Source of the DNA: a virus
Reading direction: 5' to 3' (one strand)
IMG/VR virus record: IMGVR_UViG_3300020442_000008
Span: 1 to 64,000 of that record
DNA length: 64,000 nucleotides
Part shown: positions 19,153 through 28,186 of the stretch, piece by piece
Layout: each line of letters begins with the position of its first letter
Numbering within the stretch: the first letter of the stretch is position 1
Notes under the pieces: generated by a model
What the model was told of the DNA's origin: nothing
The model's database searches: none
The model's input: only the letters and a program-made list of their open reading frames with translations
Position numbers and translations under genes: made by a program

Positions 19153-19926
19153 ATGAGCAGTAGTGGACTATATACGCGCGGGATCAAGGATTACATAGCA
19201 AGCGAAGAATTTCAACAGTTTGGGTATTTCTCGAATCAGCTTAAGATCTGCCATAGAACTCTAGACGGCATAGGAATAAATTATTCAAGAAAACAATTAG
19301 ACAGCGTCAAGGGCTATATCAAGGTATTAGAGTCTATGCCGAATTTTTCTAATGATTTCCTAGAATGGGTGGGGAGCGCAAAAGACGATTTTTTAAGATT
19401 ATGCGAAAATCGCTGTTCTACGCTTACAGACAGATCGGACGGCCTATCAGGTATTAATATATCACTAAAGTATAATATTAATAAAAAAACCTACGATAAA
19501 TCATTCTATATCAAAACAAAAACCAATAAGGTGCAAGTGCTAAATTTATCACAAGATGGATCATTGCAAAAATACAATTATAGCTATATATCTAATAAAA
19601 CTTTAATTTTTGCTTTAAAATATCTTTTTTTTATGAAATATCCATTGAATCAAGATTGCATAGAGCTATCCTTTAGAAAACATGGCTTAAACGCAACTTT
19701 GTACCCAAAATTTAAAAACCCAAAATCTAGAGATCGGATAGGCTGCGAAAATCACTTTAACAACATAAAACACAAGGATTGGGAGATAGAGGATGAAATT
19801 CTAGTGCAGATTTCAAATTTAAAACGCAAACTAACACCAATAACCAGAGGTTATACGTCTTTTGATAGATTTAGAAAGATTTACTTTGGGTTATTCTCGA
19901 AAAAACTATCATCCTTTGATATTTAA
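19153..19926 (+). CDS. Hypothetical protein closing the enzyme run
   Basis: About 257 residues from the ATG at 19153, which follows the previous stop by 7 bases; the longer reading from 19105 would overlap it by 41. Basic, Lys/Asn-rich, soluble, with no family that I recognise. Helical N-terminal third, then alternating strands (SLKYNINKKTYDKSFYIK) and a helix-strand-rich C-terminus. Could be a partner or substrate of the upstream enzymes. Confidence 0.5.
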   Translation: MSSSGLYTRGIKDYIASEEFQQFGYFSNQLKICHRTLDGIGINYSRKQLDSVKGYIKVLESMPNFSNDFLEWVGSAKDDFLRLCENRCSTLTDRSDGLSGINISLKYNINKKTYDKSFYIKTKTNKVQVLNLSQDGSLQKYNYSYISNKTLIFALKYLFFMKYPLNQDCIELSFRKHGLNATLYPKFKNPKSRDRIGCENHFNNIKHKDWEIEDEILVQISNLKRKLTPITRGYTSFDRFRKIYFGLFSKKLSSFDI

Positions 19927-20234
19927 TTTATTTTGGATATAATTTTGTTAAAATTGTGATAACCAATCCTGCGGATATTTAAATCTCCAGGGACATCATG
20001 AATTTCCCTTAATCTTATGGAAAAACCTGATTCTGCATCATAATCAACAATATCTTCAACAAAGTCAAAAGCTCCGTGCTGCTTAAGCCAAGACCAATAT
20101 AGGTCCTTCGTCAATGGAGAACATTCTAACAAAACTTCTCGATCCCTAAAAACACGGGCAAAAAGTGTGATATCCCTAAAAAGAGTAATACTTGAGGGCG
20201 GCTCGCTCAACAAAGAGTCGATTAATAACAACAT
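19923..20234 (-). CDS. Small hypothetical protein, opposite strand
   Basis: 103 residues, the only minus-strand gene between 10.2 and 25 kb. Its end overlaps the facing gene by 4 bases. Contains a clear soluble-protein segment, LYWSWLKQHGAFDFVEDIV, but no family that I can name. No promoter box of the TTGAC type is evident upstream on its strand. Confidence 0.55.
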   Translation of the reverse strand: MLLLIDSLLSEPPSSITLFRDITLFARVFRDREVLLECSPLTKDLYWSWLKQHGAFDFVEDIVDYDAESGFSIRLREIHDVPGDLNIRRIGYHNFNKIISKIN

Positions 20235-20259
20235 ATTTCATATTACACAAAAATAACTC

Positions 20260-20288
20260 TTGACTTTTGATTAAAAATAATGTACTAT
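20260..20288 (+). promoter_or_regulatory. Promoter for DUF736-like gene and tmRNA
   Basis: TTGACT, 17 nt, TACTAT, 10 nt before the ATG at 20299. It is the nearest recognisable promoter upstream of the tmRNA, which starts 7 bases after the DUF736-like stop, so both are probably on one transcript. Confidence 0.75.
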
Positions 20289-20298
20289 TAAATACATA

Positions 20299-20592
20299 AT
20301 GAGCGATACAAAGCAAAATCAAAATTCAGAGTGGCGCGACAGAGAGCTTGGAGCTCTTTGGGTGCGTCAAGGCAAGAACCAGAAATACCTTTCTGGTCAC
20401 TTGGAAGTCGAAAGCATGCCTGGTGTTTCAGAGCGTATTAAAGTCGTTGTTTTTTCAAACAAGGGCAAAGCAAAGAATGAGCAGGCTCCAGACTATGTAG
20501 TTTACCGATCAGTTGACAAAGAAGAGTCAACCGAAAATACTCAAACCCAACCTTCTGAGAATACAGAAGAACTTCCCAGCGCTTTAGTGTAA
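20299..20592 (+). CDS. DUF736-like protein
   Basis: 97 residues. The LGALWVRQGKNQKYLSGHLE start, RIKVVVFSNKGK and PDYVVYRS follow the DUF736 pattern (a small beta-rich domain common on mobile elements, often near single-strand DNA-binding or conjugation genes). The last 25 residues are an acidic, Thr/Glu-rich tail, as in SSB-like proteins. Function of the family is not established. Expressed from its own promoter and directly precedes the tmRNA. Confidence 0.7.
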   Translation: MSDTKQNQNSEWRDRELGALWVRQGKNQKYLSGHLEVESMPGVSERIKVVVFSNKGKAKNEQAPDYVVYRSVDKEESTENTQTQPSENTEELPSALV

Positions 20593-20599
20593 TATTGTT

Positions 20600-20957
<358 letters not shown>

Positions 20958-20967
20958 AATTTAAATT

Positions 20968-21282
20968 ATGTTTAAAAAGATTAAAGATATTTTTACTAAA
21001 AATAGTAAAAAAGTAAGACGGGCTCCATTCCATAAATTACTGCATTCCCTAATCAGAGACTGTTACCCAAAAGATAAATCGGATACATTCTTACCCAAAA
21101 GGTTTAGGGATCGCTTAAAAGCAGAGATCAGTGATGGACTACAGAGTTTATATAACATAAACTCTAAAATGCCAAAGGAAAAAAAGCAGGTTGAACTTAG
21201 AAAAATTACTAACATGCTTCTAATTTTATTAAAGTATTCTCCTAAGAGTAAAAATAACAAAATTAATTTAGAGAAAGTTTAA
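20968..21282 (+). CDS. Basic hypothetical protein after the tmRNA
   Basis: 104 residues, strongly Lys/Arg-rich at both ends, all helical by eye, and possibly nucleic-acid binding. Starts 10 bases after the tmRNA CCA, so it is likely on the same precursor, and its maturation may depend on tmRNA processing. No family recognised. Confidence 0.55.
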   Translation: MFKKIKDIFTKNSKKVRRAPFHKLLHSLIRDCYPKDKSDTFLPKRFRDRLKAEISDGLQSLYNINSKMPKEKKQVELRKITNMLLILLKYSPKSKNNKINLEKV

Positions 21283-21332
21283 ATTATTATTTACATTTAA
21301 GATACAAAACTATATAATATTTTTTTATTAAT

Positions 21333-21602
21333 ATGAATGACGAACAAAAAAACAAAATTAAGTTAGCTATTGCTAATTCTTTTCTTCAGACCGCCACGGT
21401 ACAGCAAACCTTAGCTATTCTTCAAGAAAAAGCTCTCGAAAGAGCTCAAGAAGAACTAGACAAGATGGATGAAAAAGCCATGGAGGAAGTATTAACGAAT
21501 ATTCGTGCGCAAGAAATTGCTCAAGAATTACGTTCAGAAGATACCGAGTCGAGCGAGTCTAGTGAATCGACAGAAGAAGATCAAGAAGCGGTAGAAAACT
21601 AA
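21333..21602 (+). CDS. Small acidic hypothetical protein
   Basis: 89 residues: a Gln/Glu-rich helical N-terminus, then an acidic Ser/Glu tail (SSESSESTEEDQE). A TATATAATA box lies about 15 bases before the ATG. No family recognised. Confidence 0.55.
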   Translation: MNDEQKNKIKLAIANSFLQTATVQQTLAILQEKALERAQEELDKMDEKAMEEVLTNIRAQEIAQELRSEDTESSESSESTEEDQEAVEN

Positions 21603-21603
21603 A

Positions 21604-21801
21604 ATGATAAAATCAATCTACGCCATACTCAAAAATGGTAGAAGATTTGAAGATATCAATTACCTTGAAAAAGAATCTGCGCAAGCTAGATTAAATTCTA
21701 TAATTTCAGGAAGAAAAGCTTTCTATAACAAAACAGGTGCCAGAGAAGAAAGACTTAACTTTGAGATTGTAGAACTAGAAAAACCCAATAAAGCTTGGTA
21801 G
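21604..21801 (+). CDS. Small hypothetical protein
   Basis: 65 residues, mixed alpha/beta, one base after the previous stop. Basic N-terminus with KNGRRFEDINYLEKESA. Function unknown. Stop codon overlaps the probable GTG start of the next gene. Confidence 0.55.
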   Translation: MIKSIYAILKNGRRFEDINYLEKESAQARLNSIISGRKAFYNKTGAREERLNFEIVELEKPNKAW

Positions 21802-22310
21802 TGGAAATAGAGTTAATTGAAAATTATAACTTTCCTGAGCTTGCCCAACTTCGAAAATATATCGTCTCTCCGGCAAGCAAAGACCTGGTCGCAAAAGGAA
21901 TAGATTACCATCTCAAGGGGGTTTATAAAAACCCCCGAAGAGAGGTAAATCTACTCTTTGCGGTAAAACGAAAAAAGTCTAAAACAAAATCCAAATATAC
22001 AGATCGCTGGACTTGGATAGAGTACAAGAAAAATTCTAAAGAAGATGGGTGGATTTATGGTCCGGCACATTTTATTGCCTTTGAGAGGTCTGATGATTTT
22101 ATCATCGTAAACCGAAAGGTCTTGTTAGAATTTCTAGTCTCTCCAAAATGTAGGGTTAGATGGGATGTACCTTTTGTTAGATCGCCAAAAGAAGCTAAGT
22201 ACAAAATATACGTAAACCCACGGACTGGATCTAAAATTAGCCAAATTCTATCAAAAGATATTATGAAGCTAGAAGGAGTCCAAATTTGGAACAAAAACGG
22301 AAATGGCTAG
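21801..22310 (+). CDS. Hypothetical protein, possible PD-(D/E)XK-like nuclease fold
   Basis: About 169 residues from a GTG at 21801 (a TTG at 21795 is the alternative). A KGIDYHL segment followed 40-45 residues later by WTWIEYKKN gives an Asp...Glu-x-Lys spacing like PD-(D/E)XK nucleases, followed by GPAHFIAFERSDDFIIVNR. This is a pattern guess only. It precedes the nucleotide-metabolism genes with an 8-base overlap. Confidence 0.45.
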   Translation: MEIELIENYNFPELAQLRKYIVSPASKDLVAKGIDYHLKGVYKNPRREVNLLFAVKRKKSKTKSKYTDRWTWIEYKKNSKEDGWIYGPAHFIAFERSDDFIIVNRKVLLEFLVSPKCRVRWDVPFVRSPKEAKYKIYVNPRTGSKISQILSKDIMKLEGVQIWNKNGNG

Positions 22311-22734
22311 CCTTAGAGATTTGGACAGAGCTTATCTTGATATTGCATCAAGATGGAGTAAGCTGTCTATGGCAAAAAGAAAAAAGGTCGGTTGCATTAT
22401 AGTTAAAAATGGCTCGATTATTTCTGATGGATATAATGGCACACCTTCTGGTTTTGATAACGATTGCGAATTTGAAGATCCCTATAATAAATCTTTGATT
22501 ACAAAGGCAGAAGTTTTGCATGCCGAGAGTAATGCAATAACTAAGTTGGCAAAATCAACCCAATCAAGCGTTGGATCAACAATGTATATTACAATCTCTC
22601 CATGTGTAGATTGTGCAAAATTAATCATACAGTCAGGAATTGAAAGAGTCGTTTATGGAGAGTTATACAGAAACAAAGACGGAATAAACTTATTAAGTAA
22701 GGCAGGAGTTAAAATTCATGAAATTGAAAATTAA
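22303..22734 (+). CDS. Deoxycytidylate deaminase
   Basis: 143 residues. Zinc-binding and catalytic motifs are complete: H73-A-E75 and P-C101-V-D-C104. SKLSMAKRKKVGCIIVKNG and SDGYNGTPSGFDN are the substrate-side segments typical of dCMP deaminases. Reaction: dCMP to dUMP, feeding thymidylate synthesis. Its end overlaps the dUTPase start by 17 bases, so the two dUMP-producing enzymes are co-expressed. Confidence 0.9.
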   Translation: MASLRDLDRAYLDIASRWSKLSMAKRKKVGCIIVKNGSIISDGYNGTPSGFDNDCEFEDPYNKSLITKAEVLHAESNAITKLAKSTQSSVGSTMYITISPCVDCAKLIIQSGIERVVYGELYRNKDGINLLSKAGVKIHEIEN

Positions 22735-23137
22735 AAAACTAAGAGAAGAGGCGGAATTACCCTTTTACGCCAAACAGGGTGACGCAGGAATGGACTTGAG
22801 AGCGCTAACGATAACTAGGACGGGGAAATACTTTGAATACGGAACAGGTATAGCAATGGAGATTGAAGAAGGTTATGCGGGTTTGATATTTCCTAGGTCT
22901 AGCATATCAAATACAGATCATTTTTTAAGAAATTCTGTTGGCGTAATCGATTCGGGTTACAGAGGTGAAGTCAAGGTAAGAATGAGTGTTCCAGCTTTAG
23001 GGTCAAAAGAATATGAGCTTGGAGATAAAGTGGCACAGTTGGTAATTATTAAACTTCCTTGGGTTGAGGTCGAAGAATGTCAGGAGCTTTCCGATTCAGA
23101 AAGGTCAGGTGGAGGTTTCGGCAGTACGGGCGCTTAA
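22718..23137 (+). CDS. dut: dUTPase (trimeric)
   Basis: 139 residues, all five motifs present: DAGMDLRA (22-29), PRSSIS (59-64), GVIDSGYRGEV (75-85), GDKVAQLVI (102-110) and the Gly-rich C-terminal RSGGGFGSTG (129-138). Hydrolyses dUTP to dUMP and PPi, keeping uracil out of DNA. Complete and probably active. Overlaps the deaminase. Confidence 0.95.
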   Translation: MKLKIKKLREEAELPFYAKQGDAGMDLRALTITRTGKYFEYGTGIAMEIEEGYAGLIFPRSSISNTDHFLRNSVGVIDSGYRGEVKVRMSVPALGSKEYELGDKVAQLVIIKLPWVEVEECQELSDSERSGGGFGSTGA

Positions 23138-23143
23138 TTAAAA

Positions 23144-25207
23144 ATGAAGAAGGGGGATGAATATTCAGTTGCCAATCTAGTCATTGGCTTCGGGATGTCA
23201 GCGATCCCAATTATAAGAGAGCTAGAAATCAGCGGGGAAGACTTCAAAGTTTTATCCAAAAAAGCCAGTATCTGGCGAAAAATGGAGAAATCGGATAATT
23301 TAAACTTTGATTTAGTAAGCACTAGATTTTGCAGTTTTTTTTCTTGGGACCTATGGAAGTTTAAAGAAGATTTGTTCCCTACAGCAAAAGAGTTCTTAAA
23401 TTACCAAAAATCATATTATGAAAAATACAAAGACAGAATAACAAAAGATTGGGTTAAAAAAATATACAACTATAAAGACTATAGTATAGTTGAAACCGAA
23501 GAAGGAAATGTTTATAAGGCTAAAAATGTCATTATTTCTTCTGGTTTAAAAAGAAAAATTGCGGATTCTATAGTAAATTTTGACAGAAAAATCCAGAATA
23601 AAACTATAGTATTAAGTTCCAGCGGGGATACAGCAAACATGCTTATATCTGATTTAATTTCGGGGGACAATAAAATATATCTATTAACTAACGGCGGGCC
23701 GACATGCTTAAATAAGTGCTGGCATGATCCTAATTTCAATCAGATTTGCACTCTAGATCAATTTGAATTCCAAAATTTAGGTTTTTTCTCAAAAAAAGCT
23801 TATGAAGACTTATTAAGTGTTTCTTTCTCTTCCGCAACCTTTCCATATGGAAAAATTAAGCTTAAAGCAATTAAAAACTTAAGAACAAGAAAAGATTTGA
23901 GCCTTAAGCGAAAAATATTAACCTTAATTGACTCCATAAGTCACAACGTGTATAAATATTTTGCCAGGTTTACCTCGAAAAACTTATTTCAAGTTAAATT
24001 TGGCACAGAGAGGGAAGTAGATTGCGCTGCAGATGCGTCGATGATTTCATTCAATCAAGTATTTGTTAAATATTGGCCAATAGATGTCTACCACAAACTT
24101 TTCGCAGAAGATATAGAGGGTTCGATTAAAAATGGCTATAAATTAAATGACTTAACTTTCTTTATAAACGAAGGTTTAGTAAAAGTTTTAAATAAAAAAA
24201 TATTTAACATAGATAGAGATAAAAAAGAAATATACCACTCCAATAATATAGTAAAATATGATTACCTTATAGAAGGAAATACGGAGCGTCCAGGTTTAGA
24301 CGATATTGAAATCATTAAAGAGGATGGGGCTTGCTACAAATACGTCCCTAGAGAAAACTTTTTGGGAGTGGTTCCTAAAGATCTCAACAATATTTATATA
24401 ATAGGGGCGACTAGACCAAACACAGGAGGCTTAGCGAACATTACTGAAATGCAATCCCTACTGATTCACCACATGATCACGAACAAGACTGAGAGGTTAA
24501 GGATATTAAATAATATAGAAGAAAAAATAAAAGAATATAATAAAAAATATTTCTTTGGACAAGAAGAACTTCCACTAGATCACGTGGTAGCCTATGGTTT
24601 TTACAATGAGGAGATTGCGAGGCAGATTGGGCTAAGCATGAATTACAAATTGTCAGATTTATTAAAATCTCTGGCAGCATCTTTTTGGAAATTTAAAACC
24701 AAACCGCTCTTCTTACTTCCAAATAATTGCTTTATGTACAGGCTTAAAGGTAAATATAAGACCCATAAACCAGCAAAGCTTTTGAAAAATTTTTTATCAA
24801 ACTACAACTTCAGGAGTTTGGGTTTTCTTATATTAAACTACTATTTGTATCATTTTATTTTTTTAGCAGTTAACATAAAATGCTTAGCACTCGGAATGAT
24901 CAATCTACCACTGGCTCTTTGTTTTGGGGTGATGCAGTTTTGTTTTTCGAGGTTTATACTATTACTGATTGAGAGGGCTCTAGCATTAAAGTTTTTCGTG
25001 GCGTTCGCTTGGGCCGTTTCAACACCATTTACCCCTTTGTTATTTGACGCGGTATTTGCATGCATAGAACTGGCAAGCCTTCCAGTGTTAAGAAAATTTG
25101 GGCACAATTCTGTATTTAATGATCTTTCAGGAAAACATAACTACAGGTCTTTTTTTTATGAGGAATATTTACCGATTTTAAAAAGATTAGCATGCAAGTC
25201 TTCGTAA
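23144..25207 (+). CDS. Flavin monooxygenase-like protein with membrane C-terminus
   Basis: 687 residues. Residues ~10-30 (LVIGFGMSAIPIIREL) form a GxGxxA FAD-binding motif; SIWRKMEKSDNLNF and FPTAKEFLNYQKSYYEKY follow the FMO pattern; KTIVLSSSGDTANMLISDL is a degenerate second Rossmann motif (Ser replaces Gly); YIIGATRPNTGGLANITEMQSLL is the C-terminal FMO segment. Residues ~545-660 add hydrophobic stretches that should cross or lie in the membrane, unusual for FMOs. The altered NADPH site suggests another electron source. Substrate unknown; perhaps a lipid. Seven bases after dut, and its 3' end overlaps a facing gene by 52 bases. Confidence 0.6.
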   Translation: MKKGDEYSVANLVIGFGMSAIPIIRELEISGEDFKVLSKKASIWRKMEKSDNLNFDLVSTRFCSFFSWDLWKFKEDLFPTAKEFLNYQKSYYEKYKDRITKDWVKKIYNYKDYSIVETEEGNVYKAKNVIISSGLKRKIADSIVNFDRKIQNKTIVLSSSGDTANMLISDLISGDNKIYLLTNGGPTCLNKCWHDPNFNQICTLDQFEFQNLGFFSKKAYEDLLSVSFSSATFPYGKIKLKAIKNLRTRKDLSLKRKILTLIDSISHNVYKYFARFTSKNLFQVKFGTEREVDCAADASMISFNQVFVKYWPIDVYHKLFAEDIEGSIKNGYKLNDLTFFINEGLVKVLNKKIFNIDRDKKEIYHSNNIVKYDYLIEGNTERPGLDDIEIIKEDGACYKYVPRENFLGVVPKDLNNIYIIGATRPNTGGLANITEMQSLLIHHMITNKTERLRILNNIEEKIKEYNKKYFFGQEELPLDHVVAYGFYNEEIARQIGLSMNYKLSDLLKSLAASFWKFKTKPLFLLPNNCFMYRLKGKYKTHKPAKLLKNFLSNYNFRSLGFLILNYYLYHFIFLAVNIKCLALGMINLPLALCFGVMQFCFSRFILLLIERALALKFFVAFAWAVSTPFTPLLFDAVFACIELASLPVLRKFGHNSVFNDLSGKHNYRSFFYEEYLPILKRLACKSS

Positions 25208-25914
25208 TATTTGTATAATTTATTTGGACAGCTCGAAATCTCAAAAGAAATATCTTGAATAAGCTTGCTTTGCTCGGGATATGATTTTGCAATCTTCTCG
25301 ACTCTTTTATTAATTAAATCAGGGTCTCCTAGACTTGTCAAACAATGAGCTATAAATTTACCAATGAGGAGTACCTCAAAAGCTTGAGAATTTTGTATCT
25401 GATACTTTTTATCTTCGGGGTCGAGCCATGTCAAAGCTCTACCTATTCCCATGGCCTGAGAAATATTAAGCGGGCTTCTAATTTTTAAATTCGATATACT
25501 AGACTGAATTAAAGAATCTGGACTCATTAAGGTTTTTGCAAAAAACTCTCCATCAGCTAGTAGGTTTTTTTCTTTAGGGGATATTTTCTTTTTTAATAAA
25601 AAGTTAATTTTCTTTCTTTTGCAAATCCCATTCCAAAGGCCGTAGCCGATATATTTTACAGAATTAGGAATCTCATCACTTAAGTATAAATCAGGATCGT
25701 ATTTATTTCTCAAAACTCCAGATATAGCAGCTTGTCTAGTAGCCTGACCCTCGTAAAAAAATATTTCTTCATAAGGATTAAAATCATTTTTTTTATTAAA
25801 AAACCCAGAGATAAAACATTTTAAACTTCTAGGGCAATTCCTAGTTTTTATTAGACAGCCAGCAAGGCTTAGAATACTCAAAACTACATTGCACAATACT
25901 CGATCGGCTTTCAT
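25156..25914 (-). CDS. DUF1702-like protein (tentative)
   Basis: 252 residues. The EEIFFYEGQATRQAAISG, YIGYGLWNGICKRK and QAMGIGRALTWLDPED segments resemble, in that order, the conserved blocks of DUF1702 proteins, which occur near polyketide, enediyne and UnbV-type genes; their role is unclear. The N-terminus has a hydrophobic start (LCNVVLSILSLAGCLI) that could be an anchor. It faces the FMO-like gene and overlaps its 3' end by 52 bases, so their 3' messages are antisense. Family assignment is from memory of motif shape only. Confidence 0.4.
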   Translation of the reverse strand: MKADRVLCNVVLSILSLAGCLIKTRNCPRSLKCFISGFFNKKNDFNPYEEIFFYEGQATRQAAISGVLRNKYDPDLYLSDEIPNSVKYIGYGLWNGICKRKKINFLLKKKISPKEKNLLADGEFFAKTLMSPDSLIQSSISNLKIRSPLNISQAMGIGRALTWLDPEDKKYQIQNSQAFEVLLIGKFIAHCLTSLGDPDLINKRVEKIAKSYPEQSKLIQDISFEISSCPNKLYKYYEDLHANLFKIGKYSS

Positions 25915-25955
25915 ATGAGATGATATTAAATTAAATGGTTTTTCTCAAAAAAACC

Positions 25956-25984
25956 TTGACATTGAAGCGGAAATAAAGTATTAT
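25956..25984 (+). promoter_or_regulatory. Sigma-70-type promoter
   Basis: TTGACA, 17 nt, TATTAT, near-perfect consensus; 12 nt before the ATG at 25997. A GGTTTTT/AAAAACC hairpin (25938-25955) immediately precedes it, between the divergent genes. Confidence 0.85.
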
Positions 25985-25996
25985 TATCTTTATAAC

Positions 25997-26191
25997 ATGA
26001 AAAAACCAAATACCAAAGTTCTTGTTAAGAGTGTACTACAAAAGTACAGTAAGTATAAATTGTCTCTCGCAGAAAAAGGCGTCATAGAAAGCATTTCTTC
26101 GGAAGTTGCAGACGAGCTTCGTAGAAGTTTCGTTATTGAACCTAAGTCTTCTTGGGCGAAGCCAAGCGAAAAGCAAAATGCAGCTACTTAA
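25997..26191 (+). CDS. Small hypothetical protein
   Basis: 64 residues, Lys/Ser-rich, helical; first gene behind a strong promoter. The next gene begins inside its 3' end. No family recognised. Confidence 0.6.
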   Translation: MKKPNTKVLVKSVLQKYSKYKLSLAEKGVIESISSEVADELRRSFVIEPKSSWAKPSEKQNAAT

Positions 26192-26372
26192 TTATTGTTT
26201 GAATAAGTTCATGCCCTCCGTAATTATGGCGGTGCTTTTATTTATTCATTTTGGACCGATGAAGTTTGAACCCTATATTATATTAGGGCTCGCTTTATTT
26301 GCTCAACATTTTCATTACAAAGCTGGATACGCAATGGCTTATTGCGAGTCTCGTAATATTGACTTAGACTAA
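26178..26372 (+). CDS. Small two-span membrane protein
   Basis: 64 residues from the ATG at 26178 (MQLLNYCLNKF). Two hydrophobic segments (FMPSVIMAVLLFIHFG and YIILGLALFAQHF) suggest a hairpin membrane protein. Its stop overlaps the ATG of the nuclease-related gene. Confidence 0.55.
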   Translation: MQLLNYCLNKFMPSVIMAVLLFIHFGPMKFEPYIILGLALFAQHFHYKAGYAMAYCESRNIDLD

Positions 26373-26746
26373 TGAACCACATCTTGGCGTTATACTGTAT
26401 TCTTGCCGCTGTATGTTTGGCTTTAATTCTAAGTGTATATAAGTCCAAGAAAGAATCTTTAAAGCAAAGGGCGGCATACAAAAAACTTTTATCTCAGAAA
26501 AAAAGTTCCGAAGTGCGCACAGGGCATATCGCAGAAAAGTTTGCCCCTTTCTTAGATTGCTTTCCACATGATCCAGAATCTTCTGTTTTCTTAGGTCAGC
26601 CTATAGATTATATCGTATTTGAAGATGAAGGTGTTACTTTTTCTGAAATCAAAAGCGGAAACTCGCAATTAAGCAAAAAACAGAAGATGATTAAAGAAAA
26701 TATTCAACAAGGAAATGTCTTTTGGGAAGAGGTGAGAATAAAATGA
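26372..26746 (+). CDS. Membrane-anchored endonuclease-like protein (Holliday-resolvase related)
   Basis: 124 residues: one N-terminal membrane helix (ILALYCILAAVCLALIL), a Lys-rich linker, then GHIAEKFAPFLDCFPHD, FLGQPIDYIVF and VTFSEIKSGNSQLSKKQ. This is the pattern of the family described as endonucleases related to archaeal Holliday junction resolvases (PD-(D/E)XK type: Glu at the start, D in IDYIVF, E-x-K in SEIKSG). Probably cuts DNA at the inner face of the membrane or acts in repair. Translationally coupled on both sides by ATGA-type overlaps. Confidence 0.7.
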   Translation: MNHILALYCILAAVCLALILSVYKSKKESLKQRAAYKKLLSQKKSSEVRTGHIAEKFAPFLDCFPHDPESSVFLGQPIDYIVFEDEGVTFSEIKSGNSQLSKKQKMIKENIQQGNVFWEEVRIK

Positions 26747-26889
26747 AATACTCGAACACTAAATACCGAAAGCTTCAAAAGCAGCTATCTTCCTCCGAAA
26801 GAGAGGTTTCTCTTTTAAAAAAGGCAGTCAACCGCTTAAAAAAGAAAATTGCAGACGATAAGGCACATTTTTTCAGGCGAGATAAATGA
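26743..26889 (+). CDS. Small basic coiled-coil protein
   Basis: 48 residues in an ATGA overlap with the nuclease-like gene. Heptad-like Leu/Lys pattern (KLQKQLSSSEREVSLLKKAV) over most of its length. Perhaps a dimeric nucleic-acid-binding partner. Function unknown. Confidence 0.55.
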   Translation: MKYSNTKYRKLQKQLSSSEREVSLLKKAVNRLKKKIADDKAHFFRRDK

Positions 26890-27295
26890 TTATTTCGCGG
26901 AGAAGTTGCACGGTTTCCACGACTATTATGTAGAGACCATGCTTCTTTGTGGGGTTGACAAACCTGGGACACCTTTAGATAAAATAAAGATGACCAAAAA
27001 CCCAAGCTTCACAATGCAGTATTATAAAAAAGTAGTGGGAGGACTACTCAAATTTCAGCCAGAGATATCTGTATCTTGCATTGATGAATTTGGGGCTATT
27101 TTGGCGGAGTGTACATTCACTTATTTAAATGATAAAAAACATGTAAACAGTATTTTTTTATTACAAAACGTTTATAACTGGGATTGCACAAACCTTTCTT
27201 GCGCTCAAGTTTGGCGCATAAAAGAGCCTAGCACTTTAGGAGCTAGTGAAATTGCAGAAAATATGTGTAATATAAATAGATACTGGCATGACTAG
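26849..27295 (+). CDS. Hypothetical protein (start uncertain)
   Basis: Up to 148 residues. The only upstream start in frame is a TTG at 26849 inside the coiled-coil gene; the first ATG is 30 codons further in. Soluble alpha/beta protein with SVSCIDEFGAILAECTF and QVWRIKEPSTLG segments; no family recognised. Ends in an 8-base overlap with the next gene. Confidence 0.55.
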   Translation: MQTIRHIFSGEINDYFAEKLHGFHDYYVETMLLCGVDKPGTPLDKIKMTKNPSFTMQYYKKVVGGLLKFQPEISVSCIDEFGAILAECTFTYLNDKKHVNSIFLLQNVYNWDCTNLSCAQVWRIKEPSTLGASEIAENMCNINRYWHD

Positions 27296-27488
27296 AAAAG
27301 ATAAAAGATCACCTTGGCTTTTAGCGTGGAATGAAAGACCTTATAAATCACGCAAAGTTAAAAAGACCGAGCAAGAGATTTTAGAGGCAAAGGATCAAGG
27401 AGACTGGTTTAAAGTAGCCAAACTAAAGAACCTACTAAGGAAGGTCTGGTGGGGTTACAAAAGAGTGAAACGTATGGCTAAAAAATAA
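27288..27488 (+). CDS. Small very basic protein
   Basis: 66 residues, more than one third Lys/Arg, with three Trp. Likely binds nucleic acid or a membrane. One base separates it from the glycosyltransferase gene. Confidence 0.55.
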   Translation: MTRKDKRSPWLLAWNERPYKSRKVKKTEQEILEAKDQGDWFKVAKLKNLLRKVWWGYKRVKRMAKK

Positions 27489-27489
27489 A

Positions 27490-28179
27490 ATGACACATTC
27501 AGTAATAATGATTTCGTTTTTAGGGAATTATCCAAATTGTGCAAAAAATAGAGATAAAAAATTTAAAAGAGCAGTAGATTCTTTTATTTGCAATACCTAC
27601 CAAGACAAAGAATTAATCATTGTTAGCGATGGCTGCGAACAAACAAACTTTATTTATGAAAATTTCTATATTAAATATAAAGATATTCAGTTGATTAAAG
27701 CGCCAAAACAGAGCAAGGGCTACCCAGGAGTTTTGAGAACAGTTGGGTTATTTTTTGCCAAAGGCGAAACTATTTCTTATTTAGATACGGATGATTATCT
27801 TGCTCCGTCTTATATAGAAAAACTTGTATCAAACTTTAATTTTGATTGGGGTTTTTGTGATGTATACCTTCCAGATATTAAAAAAGAATTTTTAAACATA
27901 AAAGAAATAAAAGACAAATCCATCAATAAAGATTTGCAGAATTTTCGCTGGACAGAATTACCGTCAAAAGAGCAAATCTGTCGTATCGGAACGCCAAATA
28001 TTTTTCATCGAGCTAAAGCGAGAGAGAAATGTTTTTGGAAAAACTGGAACGGAATCGAAGGAGAGAGCGAAGACTGGGCTTTTATTAAGCAGTTATCAGG
28101 AGAATATGGAAAAGGTATTAAAGTTGATCCTTTAGGGTATTACATGTGTCATTTTAATCCAGCAGGGATAGACATTTAA
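27490..28179 (+). CDS. Family 2-type glycosyltransferase
   Basis: 229 residues, GT-A fold. SVIMISFLGNYP starts the nucleotide-binding domain, ELIIVSDGCEQT is the second strand, and D99-T-D101-D102 is the metal/sugar-nucleotide DxD motif. GESEDWAFIKQLS holds the usual ED general base. A single-domain enzyme that transfers a sugar to host surface glycan or a phage component. No membrane segment. Last gene before the promoter of the outer-membrane gene. Confidence 0.85.
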   Translation: MTHSVIMISFLGNYPNCAKNRDKKFKRAVDSFICNTYQDKELIIVSDGCEQTNFIYENFYIKYKDIQLIKAPKQSKGYPGVLRTVGLFFAKGETISYLDTDDYLAPSYIEKLVSNFNFDWGFCDVYLPDIKKEFLNIKEIKDKSINKDLQNFRWTELPSKEQICRIGTPNIFHRAKAREKCFWKNWNGIEGESEDWAFIKQLSGEYGKGIKVDPLGYYMCHFNPAGIDI

Positions 28180-28186
28180 TTTTTTC

